From an uncultured Aquimarina sp. (GTDB taxonomy: Bacteria > Bacteroidota > Bacteroidia > Flavobacteriales > Flavobacteriaceae), in contig CANNBP010000008.1 in NCBI GenBank assembly GCA_947502885.1, positions 186,001-250,000 of the forward strand: a stretch of DNA of 64,000 bases, given 5' to 3'. Positions 16,832 through 24,021 of the stretch are shown one piece after another. Every line of letters starts with the position of its first letter. Positions within the stretch are counted from its first letter, which is position 1. The notes under the pieces are model-generated. The model worked only from the letters and a program-made list of their open reading frames with translations. It ran no database searches and was not told the DNA's origin. The position numbers and the translations under genes are program-made.

Positions 16832-17914
16832 ATGGAGACTGAAAATAAATCAGAATATAGTGAGCAAGCTTTTAAAGCTATTGAAAACAAAGATTTAACT
16901 GCATTAAAATCTATTTTGGAAAAAAAGATACATCCAGATGACCTAATAAATGATTCTGGGAAAAATGTACTTCATGATATTGGAGGTTCCTTTTCTACTT
17001 TGGAAACAGAACATTTTGAGATGTTCAAACTCTTATTAAATCATGGAGCAAATCCTAATCATGACGACTTTAAACCTTTAATTCATAGATTATGTAATCG
17101 AAAAGAAATGTTTGCTGATGACATGATTAAACTGTTGATTTCCCACAATGCCGATATCTATAGTTTTTCTGGACGTGCAAAAGAATCTTTGCTACAAAAT
17201 GCTGCATGGGCTGGAAAAACATGGTTAGTCCAAATGCTAATTAATAAAGGTCTAGATGTTAACTATAAGGACAAGAGGGGGAAAAATGCACTTTTTCACT
17301 CAATAAATGCCTTTAATAGTAATGTCGAAACTATTCAGTTCTTGTTAGATAATGAGGCAAATAAATTTGACTTGTACAATCTATATGATGGAAAACTGAT
17401 TTTAAACGAAATAATAATTAGTAAAAAAACAGATATATTAAATTTTCTGGTTTCTATAGGTATAGACATTAATGCCCAAGATGAAATTGGTCATTCAATA
17501 ATTATTCAAAGTGCAGAATTTGGCCCTTCAGAGATGTTTAATCAAATCCTTGAATTAGGTGCTAATCTTGACAATTTACTAGGTAGAGTATTGCATAGAA
17601 TAGAATTTAGAATGTGCGACAAAGGGTTAAAGAGAGATTCTGTTGAACAGGCTTTTAAAAAACTAAAAATACTCTATGATAGAAATTATCCAATAACAGC
17701 TTTAGACACCTACAATAATTACATTTATTCTAATATGCTTACAAATTATGTTAAGAGTATAATGAACAGAAAAAACATGAAAAAATATGAAGAAAGTATC
17801 ATCCTTTCATTATTAGAAATGGGTTATAAACATCAAAATGAAAAAGTGTTTTTAGACTATTTAAGTCGTGTTAAAAACACAAAAATTGTCAAGTACTTGA
17901 GAGAAAGTAATTAA
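16832..17914 (+). CDS. Ankyrin-repeat protein
   Basis: The 360-residue cytosolic protein has several ankyrin repeats: HFEMFKLLLNHGANPNHDDF, DMIKLLISHNADIYSFSG, KTWLVQMLINKGLDVNYKDK-RGKNALF and ILNFLVSIGIDINAQDE-IGHSIII. The C-terminal third is helical (KKLKILYDRNYP, ILSLLEMGYKHQNE). Ankyrin repeats bind other proteins, so this is likely an interaction protein. Bacterial ankyrin proteins often act as immunity or inhibitor partners; the partner is not visible here. The start ATG fits the first repeat helix. The next gene follows after 84 bases. Confidence 0.85.
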   Translation: METENKSEYSEQAFKAIENKDLTALKSILEKKIHPDDLINDSGKNVLHDIGGSFSTLETEHFEMFKLLLNHGANPNHDDFKPLIHRLCNRKEMFADDMIKLLISHNADIYSFSGRAKESLLQNAAWAGKTWLVQMLINKGLDVNYKDKRGKNALFHSINAFNSNVETIQFLLDNEANKFDLYNLYDGKLILNEIIISKKTDILNFLVSIGIDINAQDEIGHSIIIQSAEFGPSEMFNQILELGANLDNLLGRVLHRIEFRMCDKGLKRDSVEQAFKKLKILYDRNYPITALDTYNNYIYSNMLTNYVKSIMNRKNMKKYEESIILSLLEMGYKHQNEKVFLDYLSRVKNTKIVKYLRESN

Positions 17915-17998
17915 AACAAAAAGATTACAAAGGATAAAAAACGTTAAAACTATCCTTATACAGAATCTTGCCAATAATTAGAAAACTGATTTAACAAT

Positions 17999-19465
17999 AT
18001 GAAACAAGAAGAAATAAAACTATATCCTACTAAGGACAAAACAAGTATTATTAGTTATCCAACTCTAAAAGAGGTTTTTGATGATACAGATGGTTTAAAA
18101 AAAAGATTACTTCCTATTTTAAAAATAGATGGAGGAGAAATAAAAAAAAAGTGGAAAGGTATTCCGTTTATCTTTATCGCCCATACAATTCGAGAAGATC
18201 AACTAGAATTTAGAATAAACAAAGACAATACATATACAGACTTAAATTATATTGAAGATAAAATAGATAATTATAGTGATTTTTCTAAAAAGCGTTTAAA
18301 CTTATCAATATCACCCATATCTCATGAAGAAGTCAAATATTCTTGCCTTCAAGAATATGATAAAAATGGGTTACTTCAAAAAGAAAGTGCTTATAATTAT
18401 AATCCAAATAAATCGATAGAGTTTAAATATACCTGTATTAACAGTATAAATTTACCCTCTGTAAGAAAAGAATTTTTTTATTTGGGAAATGATTTTTTAG
18501 ATCTTATTAATACCGAAATAGAATTTAATGACTTAGGCTTTCTTAAATCCTATACACGAAAAATTGAAAAACAATCATTTCATATCAAGGAAAAATTAAC
18601 CTATTTACAAGAAAATGGGGTAACATTAGTGACCAAAGAAAATGAAAATTCTCAAAATGAAAATATAGTTAATCCTTTTTCAATTAAAATAACAAAAAAT
18701 AGCCAATCATATCTTATAGATTCTGAATCAGAAAACGTAGAAGTAAAAGAAAATGAATTACAAGAAGTCATTAAAGAAGAAACTCTAAAACATTTTCTTT
18801 ACCATAGTAGATCTAAAAGTTTTTTAAGTTACCAAAAAATAAAGAAAAATGATATTGTAGTCGAAGTAGAAAACAATATAGATAACTTACCTGTAGTACT
18901 TAATTACTCGTTTAATCTTGATGGTTTTTGTAGAAAATATAATCTCAATTATTTGATTTTAGAAGACCAAAAAGTTGAATTCCAGCTCACACATGAAGAA
19001 CGTATCCTTTATACTTATACATTATATCACAACGGTGATCACATAGAGGTTACCAAAGTTGATTATAAATCAAACTACACTCAGGATTGGAAATTACCTG
19101 GTTCTTTATCATTACAAAAAGCTGTTGTCCTCACTATCTTCTCTTATCAATTCTATGAACATGATTTTGAAAAGGAACGTCATTTTAACACTAACTCACA
19201 ACCTATATTTGAATATAAATACCAAAGAAAAGACGATTTAATCATAAGAGAAAAATATGATATTAGGGTAAAACAAACTCGTAAAGATGGAGAATTATAT
19301 ATTGGAAAACCATCTTGGTATCAAACTGAAAATGTTCCAACCGACGATGAGGGTAACCCTTTGGAGTTTGTTGGACAACTAATACATGGAGATCTATTTG
19401 GAACACTCTATCTTTTTTATGACGAAGAAAAAAGAATAGTCAAACAGATATTTCAATGTACATGA
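17999..19465 (+). CDS. Hypothetical protein with YwqG/DUF1963-like C-terminal end
   Basis: The 488-residue, Lys/Glu-rich cytosolic protein has no signal peptide. Most of it is unrecognised and shows repeated strand-turn patterns. The last 60 residues (GKPSWYQTENVPTDDEGNPL, EFVGQLIHGDL, GTLYLFYDEEKRI, IFQCT) resemble the end of YwqG-type DUF1963 proteins, which read GG.P.W.Q, M.FL.Q, LYLF, QC. That family has been linked to toxin immunity neighbourhoods. The match is by eye and weak. It follows the ankyrin gene by 84 bases. Confidence 0.6.
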   Translation: MKQEEIKLYPTKDKTSIISYPTLKEVFDDTDGLKKRLLPILKIDGGEIKKKWKGIPFIFIAHTIREDQLEFRINKDNTYTDLNYIEDKIDNYSDFSKKRLNLSISPISHEEVKYSCLQEYDKNGLLQKESAYNYNPNKSIEFKYTCINSINLPSVRKEFFYLGNDFLDLINTEIEFNDLGFLKSYTRKIEKQSFHIKEKLTYLQENGVTLVTKENENSQNENIVNPFSIKITKNSQSYLIDSESENVEVKENELQEVIKEETLKHFLYHSRSKSFLSYQKIKKNDIVVEVENNIDNLPVVLNYSFNLDGFCRKYNLNYLILEDQKVEFQLTHEERILYTYTLYHNGDHIEVTKVDYKSNYTQDWKLPGSLSLQKAVVLTIFSYQFYEHDFEKERHFNTNSQPIFEYKYQRKDDLIIREKYDIRVKQTRKDGELYIGKPSWYQTENVPTDDEGNPLEFVGQLIHGDLFGTLYLFYDEEKRIVKQIFQCT

Positions 19466-19490
19466 TAAGAATAAACTAATGCAACAATTT

Positions 19491-19540
19491 ACTTATAATG
19501 TATTCGTAGCGGCTTAGTGATCAATCCAAAAATCATCGAT
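19491..19540 (+). repeat. Spacer repeat A, copy 4 (short)
   Basis: CGTAGCGGCTTAGTGATCAA followed by TCCAAAAAT matches ATAGCACCAAAGTGATCAATC of copy 1 (5911-6012). It lies behind the YwqG-like gene. Confidence 0.5.
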
Positions 19541-19667
19541 CATCACATTTATAGCAATTCACATAGCTTTTAAAATAAGGGAATTATAAAAATTTATAAC
19601 CAGTAAAAACCTGACCCTTAGATACTAAAAAAAAGAGATAGTAGTAAGTAATTTTAATATATAAAAA

Positions 19668-20441
19668 ATGAAATTTAAAACGTTAATTGAACCTTTTGGA
19701 GAAGAATTAAGCAATTATAAAAATGTAAATAGTTTCAATTGTAAAATTGAATGCTTTGATACCGACTTTTTAAACAAAAAACTAAGTATTCTCTGTGCAG
19801 TCGAATCGTTACATTCATTTATCTATTCACCTATTTATCTCAAAGAAAAGACTACTTACAAACAAATCTCTTTTGAGAAAGAAATTTCTAATTTTGCAGA
19901 TTATTTAGAATTCTTACCCGAATCAGTAAGGATATATCCCCCTTTTTTTACTCTTGTAATACAAGTGATTGATGAAAATGATGGCTGGGATGTCTTATCC
20001 GAAGAACAAATGTTAATTGCTAACCCATGGCATGATGAAACGGTTGAAAATAGTTTAAAATATGATGGAACAACAATATCTTCTGAAGCATCCTTAGATT
20101 ACAAAATAGTAATTGATTTTTTTATTGAAGCGGCAAAAATTTGTTTTGGAAACAGTGTAAATTGTAGTATCAATGATTATGGACCTCAAGTCAATATAGA
20201 TGATATAGGAGTTAGTCCTTTTCTAAACTTTTCTGATGATTTTATAGTGGTAAAATACCCGATATCAAACGTAAGTTCATTAGAGCAAAAAATAAAGGAA
20301 AACCCAAAAAAACTTAGAGGGTTTTTTATTGAAGAATTAGATTATAATTATTTAGTAAGATTCTTATCTATTGGAGAATGCAACACAAATACTTTTTTAA
20401 ACACTTTTGATATTATGAGGTCTTTAACTAGTTTAAAATAA
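19668..20441 (+). CDS. Hypothetical cytosolic protein, 257 residues
   Basis: I do not recognise this protein. It is acidic, with no signal peptide or membrane helix. Strand-rich stretches (CKIECFDTDFLNKKLSILCA, FFTLVIQVIDENDGWDVLSE) precede a helical end. A clear A-rich leader and ATG are present. It is the last intact-looking gene before a block of broken genes, and its stop lies 12 bases before the ASCH pseudogene. Confidence 0.7.
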   Translation: MKFKTLIEPFGEELSNYKNVNSFNCKIECFDTDFLNKKLSILCAVESLHSFIYSPIYLKEKTTYKQISFEKEISNFADYLEFLPESVRIYPPFFTLVIQVIDENDGWDVLSEEQMLIANPWHDETVENSLKYDGTTISSEASLDYKIVIDFFIEAAKICFGNSVNCSINDYGPQVNIDDIGVSPFLNFSDDFIVVKYPISNVSSLEQKIKENPKKLRGFFIEELDYNYLVRFLSIGECNTNTFLNTFDIMRSLTSLK

Positions 20442-20453
20442 GTGTTCTAATGA

Positions 20454-20899
20454 GTGTTGAAAGTAACTTTTAATCGAATTAAGGTAATTATATTTGAAAA
20501 TTTACCTAATAATCAATTAGAAATATACAGATCTATAATAGCGAACATAGGTTGGAATGTAAATAGCCTTAAAGGATATAATAAAGAAAATCATAAGTCA
20601 GTAGAGCGTTTATGGGAAGATCTTTTAAAAGATAATCCTAAAAACAAAAGAATAGAAATTCCTTTATCATTTTATTTTTATGATAATAAAAAGACGCTGA
20701 TGAATGTGCTAAATTAGTTGTTAAAGGAATAAAACAAGTTACAAATACATCTTTATGGTGGTATGAAAAAAGTAAAGAATAACTTCGGGATATAGGATGT
20801 CAATATGTTATAGTAGATTGGTAAGGAAAGGCTAAAGCAATAATTGAGACTACAAAAATTGAAAGCCAAGTTTCAAACGAATTTTTTTTGATAAAGTAA
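20454..20899 (+). pseudogene. ASCH-domain protein, broken by a frameshift and two stops
   Basis: Frame one (GTG 20454 to 20717) gives a protein with ERLWEDLLKDNPKNKRIEI and SFYFYDNKK. Frame three takes over near 20693 with DADECAKLVVKGIKQVTNTS and LWWYEKSKE, meets TAA 20780, continues LRDIGCQYVIVDW, meets TAA 20822, and continues GKAKAIIETTKIE to TAA 20897. The joined order matches ASCH domains (RNA-binding, EVE/PUA-related): LW..f....A..L..LV..G.K.ATaS, then the D-G-x-x-x-a-x-I-E-T-T strand. Three lesions make it a pseudogene. Confidence 0.7.
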
Positions 20900-21478
20900 T
20901 GGGCATTTATCAAGAAGATCAAAGTGGAATTGAGTTAAAAGTATTCGTTGAATTAACAAATAATGCTAATAACAGGGCTGTATCATTTTACGAAAGCTAC
21001 AATCCAGCTAAAAGAGTCTATATTTTAGGAAATTTTTGCGAATTGCCAGATACATCTAATGATACTAATGAAATATTGAAATTAGACAATAATGTTAGAG
21101 GTGTTTTATATCATGAAACCTCGCATCTTTTCATAACAAAACTGTTAAATAAACATATAGGTGATCTAAACCAATATAAATCGATTTGTGAGAATTGTAA
21201 TACCATTCAGAGCATGAATAAAGTAGATCATATGATTGTTTATCCTAATACAAGCTGTCATGATGAAAAGATTTGATGACAATATCTGGGGTAATGATTT
21301 CTTTCTCAATAGATGTGGAGATGTAAGAAAAGAAATTTACTTACTATTAAGTGAATATCTATCCCAAAATAAAATCCTGTTTGAGAAAGTTTACATTGAA
21401 TGCATTAGTTTAATTAAAGCATCAGCCAAAAAAATAGGTAATGTCGACAATGCTAACAAGCGTTTTAGAAATCAATGA
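20899..21478 (+). pseudogene. Probable frameshifted HExxH-type protein
   Basis: The first frame (20899-21276) includes AKRVYILGNFCELPDTSNDT and RGVLYHETSHLFITKLLN, with HETSH forming an HExxH zinc-site candidate. It ends soon after a poly-A/AAAGATTT stretch. A second frame (open from 21236 to 21478) continues with RFDDNIWGNDFFLNRCGDVR and a helical tail. The two fit as one protein of about 190 residues with a frameshift near 21262-21276. The start ATG overlaps the ASCH remnant's stop. Two short overlapping genes are the alternative. Confidence 0.5.
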
Positions 21479-21589
21479 TTTTTTTAGTAAGTGATTTCTA
21501 AAACCTAACGGTTAAGTTATCCTTTGTTTCCGTATTTTGTGTATGTATTATCAGATAAATATCTATCTGAAAGTACGAAATGATCCATT

Positions 21590-21623
21590 CGGTCGAAAAA
21601 AATGGGTTAAAATGGTACGTTTG
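21590..21623 (+). promoter_or_regulatory. CGGTCGA-N19-TACGTTTG promoter of the AraC-type gene (copy 2)
   Basis: CGGTCGA (21590-21596), 19 bases, TACGTTTG (21616-21623, perfect TAnnTTTG), then 22 bases to the ATG. This is the same geometry as copy 1 at 1043-1076. Additional shared bases lie around the start codon. Confidence 0.75.
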
Positions 21624-21645
21624 TATATAACTTAATTGTTTTTTC

Positions 21646-22779
21646 ATGCAGTCTTTTGAATTTGTTGATCTCATACTTTTTTTAGGGGTAAGTCAGGGTG
21701 TTTTTTTGGCCATTACACTGTTGGTGATTAAGAATACCAATAAAGCTGCAAATGCAGTCCTCTCTGCAATTCTATTGTTATCTGCAGTCATGCTTTTAGG
21801 AAGAATGATATTCTTCAAATTCTTAACCTTAAGGTTGTATCAGTGGTCATTACTTATAGATGTTGTCATATTTTTATTTGGTCCTTTAACCTACATGTAT
21901 GTTAGACGTTTGGCATTTTATAAAAACGAGAAATTTTTACTCTCCTGGCAACATTATACGTTAAGTATAATACATGTGTTGTATTCTTTTTATGTATTAT
22001 CATTGTCTCCAGAAGTGTTTGGTGAGATGCTCTCGTCTGGAGCTTTAGACATTCCATTTTTTATTATCGAAGTCTTGGGGATTGTATCTAATATGTATTA
22101 CTGCGTGGCAAATTTCAAATTGATACAACTATATTCTAGCGAAGAAAAGAATGCGATTTCATATCGACAAAATGTGGTTTCTTTTCTAAGGTTTTTCCAG
22201 ATTACTATTGCAGCTGTAGTGGGAGTTTGGGTCCTTAGTTTTGTGGTTGTAAAACTTTTTGACTATCAACTCAAGTGGATCGATTATAATACGGTGTGGG
22301 GTGCTACTTCTATATTTATTTATATAGTTGGATACTATAGTTTAAAAGAACCAGAACTTTTTAGATTACCTTTAAAAAGTAAAAAAACAAAACCCAAACC
22401 CAAGCAACGTTTGTCAACCAGTCAGGTACAAACTTTAGAAAAAGTACTACAACAAAGTATTCAAGAAGAAAAGATATTTTTAAAATCGAATCTTACGCTT
22501 AGAGATTTATCAGAGCGATTGGGGGTATCTACTCATGATATTTCATGGTATCTCAATACGGTAGCAAAGTGTAATTTTTATGATTATATTAATCAATATA
22601 GAGTAAAAGAATTTTTAAGAAGAGTAGAAAACAACGAGCATCACTATCATACCATATTAGCGTTGTCTATAGAAGCTGGGTTTAATTCGAAATCAACATT
22701 TAACAAAGCTTTTAAGTTAGAGATGAATGATACACCAAGAAACTATATAAGATCAAAATCACTTGAAGAATTGGTTTGA
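21646..22779 (+). CDS. AraC-family regulator with N-terminal seven-helix membrane domain (copy 2)
   Basis: The 377-residue paralogue of 1099-2223 has about seven membrane helices in residues 1-235. A basic linker (KSKKTKPKPKQRL) follows, and an AraC-type double HTH sits at about 290-372 (LTLRDLSERLGVSTHDISWY, ALSIEAGFNSKSTFNKAFK, MNDTPRNYI). The shared start MQSFEF..LILFLG.SQG and the shared HTH make the pair clearly homologous. It likely reads a signal at the membrane and controls the neighbouring NHL gene, which has the same promoter. Confidence 0.9.
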   Translation: MQSFEFVDLILFLGVSQGVFLAITLLVIKNTNKAANAVLSAILLLSAVMLLGRMIFFKFLTLRLYQWSLLIDVVIFLFGPLTYMYVRRLAFYKNEKFLLSWQHYTLSIIHVLYSFYVLSLSPEVFGEMLSSGALDIPFFIIEVLGIVSNMYYCVANFKLIQLYSSEEKNAISYRQNVVSFLRFFQITIAAVVGVWVLSFVVVKLFDYQLKWIDYNTVWGATSIFIYIVGYYSLKEPELFRLPLKSKKTKPKPKQRLSTSQVQTLEKVLQQSIQEEKIFLKSNLTLRDLSERLGVSTHDISWYLNTVAKCNFYDYINQYRVKEFLRRVENNEHHYHTILALSIEAGFNSKSTFNKAFKLEMNDTPRNYIRSKSLEELV

Positions 22780-22790
22780 ATCCATCCAGC

Positions 22791-22824
22791 CGGTCGATTT
22801 TAAAATATTGCCAAGGTAATTTAG
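22791..22824 (+). promoter_or_regulatory. CGGTCGA-N19-TAATTTAG promoter of NHL lipoprotein 3
   Basis: CGGTCGA (22791-22797), 19 bases, TAATTTAG (22817-22824, one mismatch to TAnnTTTG), then 23 bases to the ATG at 22848. The site lies after the regulator's stop and decides the downstream start, because the longer open frame from 22776 would place the promoter inside the gene. Confidence 0.7.
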
Positions 22825-22847
22825 AGCAAAACTTTAAAATCACAAAG

Positions 22848-23780
22848 ATGAAAACACTTAAAAAGAACATTCAGTTTAAAAGCACAGTATTTTTTATTTT
22901 TACCGCGCTTTTTTTAGCCTTAGTCTCATGCTCAGGAGAAATATTTGACCCCGAATTAAAAGTAGAAACAGTAGTTGAAGAGTTTTTGGGTAATGATGCT
23001 GTAACGGTTGATAAATTGGGTAATGCATATATATCAGAGTATGGAAGATTTGTGAATACAGGAGGTACCGGAACCCGAGTTTTTAAAGTAACACCTGGCG
23101 GAGAGGTCTCTGAATTTATAACCGGGTTATCTGGACCATTAGGCAATGCTATGGATGCCCAAGGTAATTTTTATGTGGTAAATGCAAATAATACAGTTAA
23201 TGGTGAGATCTTAAAAGTAGCTCCAGACGGAACACGTTCTGTATTAGCTACAATTGATGGATGGCCGGCTGGACTTACATTGGACTATAAAAATAATATT
23301 TATGTATCTAATTTTTTAACCCCAACCGTACATAAAATTACTCAGAACGGAGAAGTATCTGTTTATGCAAATGATGCTAAACTTGCTGGTGGTGTAGGTA
23401 TTGATTTTGATCGCAAAGGAAACTTGATTGTTGGAAATTACAGCTCTGCTGATATCCTGTCAATTAATAAAGAAGGAAGCGTTTCTGTGATAACTACTAT
23501 TCCTGATATTGTAGTTAATGGGTTCGGAATAGGCTATATTACCGTAGTTGGTAATTCTATTTTTGCAACAGGGATAGGCATAAATAAGATATTTAGAATC
23601 TCTAAAAGTGGTAAGTATGAAGTGTTTGCAGGAACAGGAGAGGCAGCTAGTGTAGATGGATTGCTTAATGAGGCTTCATTTAATGCACCTAATGGAATAT
23701 CATCTGATCCCTATCATAAAGCACTTTATATTTCTGAATTTGGAGGAACTAGTGCCGTGAGAAAAATTAAGTTTTATTAA
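22848..23780 (+). CDS. NHL/SMP-30-type beta-propeller lipoprotein 3
   Basis: The ATG at 22848 (MKTLKKNIQFKS) is chosen over the upstream frame from 22776 because of the promoter spacing and because the lipoprotein signal (hydrophobic stretch ending ALVSC) then lies at the normal distance. The mature protein repeats the paralogue at 4297: EYGRFVNTGGTGTRVFKVTP, LSGPLGNAMDAQGNFYVVNA, IDGWPAGLTLDYKNNIYVSN and a last blade with GTGEAASVDG. It is a six-bladed propeller by pattern. The double-glycine peptide gene follows after 80 bases. Confidence 0.85.
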   Translation: MKTLKKNIQFKSTVFFIFTALFLALVSCSGEIFDPELKVETVVEEFLGNDAVTVDKLGNAYISEYGRFVNTGGTGTRVFKVTPGGEVSEFITGLSGPLGNAMDAQGNFYVVNANNTVNGEILKVAPDGTRSVLATIDGWPAGLTLDYKNNIYVSNFLTPTVHKITQNGEVSVYANDAKLAGGVGIDFDRKGNLIVGNYSSADILSINKEGSVSVITTIPDIVVNGFGIGYITVVGNSIFATGIGINKIFRISKSGKYEVFAGTGEAASVDGLLNEASFNAPNGISSDPYHKALYISEFGGTSAVRKIKFY

Positions 23781-23782
23781 TG

Positions 23783-23809
23783 TTGTAGTATTTTGCTCTA
23801 ATAGTTTTG
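23783..23809 (+). promoter_or_regulatory. Probable promoter of the double-glycine peptide gene
   Basis: TAGTTTTG (23802-23809) is a perfect TAnnTTTG -7 box, with a TTG about 16 bases upstream. It lies about 50 bases ahead of the peptide start. No CGGTCGA element is present, so the peptide gene may be transcribed separately from the NHL gene. Confidence 0.4.
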
Positions 23810-23860
23810 ATTTAGTATTGAATTATAATTACTTCGTACAGAATCAAAAACTAAAAAATT

Positions 23861-23971
23861 ATGAATAAGCTAGAAGAACTAGTATTAGAAAAAATAGATA
23901 TGAGCAAAATTTACGGTGGAGCGATATATATGGATTATGAATCTGTAAAAGGTAATGATACTGGAAATTAA
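23861..23971 (+). CDS. Double-glycine-leader peptide precursor, 36 residues
   Basis: The peptide starts MNKLEELVLEKIDMSKIYGG and continues AIYMDYESVKGNDTGN before TAA. A Leu/Ile-spaced helical leader ending in GG is the pattern of the Bacteroidetes 'natural product precursor' and bacteriocin-type leaders, which C39-type ABC peptidase/transporters cut after the second Gly. The core would be 16 residues without Cys. The start has an A-rich leader (CTAAAAAATT). A bidirectional terminator follows. No transporter or maturase gene is in the window. It is below usual gene-finder length limits. Confidence 0.65.
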   Translation: MNKLEELVLEKIDMSKIYGGAIYMDYESVKGNDTGN

Positions 23972-23985
23972 ACATTTCTTGTAGT

Positions 23986-24020
23986 ATAAAAGGAAAAGTT
24001 GATATTGCTTTTCCTTTTAT
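23986..24020. terminator. Bidirectional terminator between peptide and serine hydrolase genes
   Basis: ATAAAAGGAAAAG (23986-23998) pairs perfectly with CTTTTCCTTTTAT (24008-24020) around a 9-base loop. It separates two converging genes. Confidence 0.7.
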
Positions 24021-24021
24021 G

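Noticed and set aside
22776..22847. Longer N-terminus for NHL lipoprotein 3
   Set aside because: It would contain the CGGTCGA promoter and push the lipoprotein signal away from the N-terminus. The ATG at 22848 fits the spacing seen at the other four sites.
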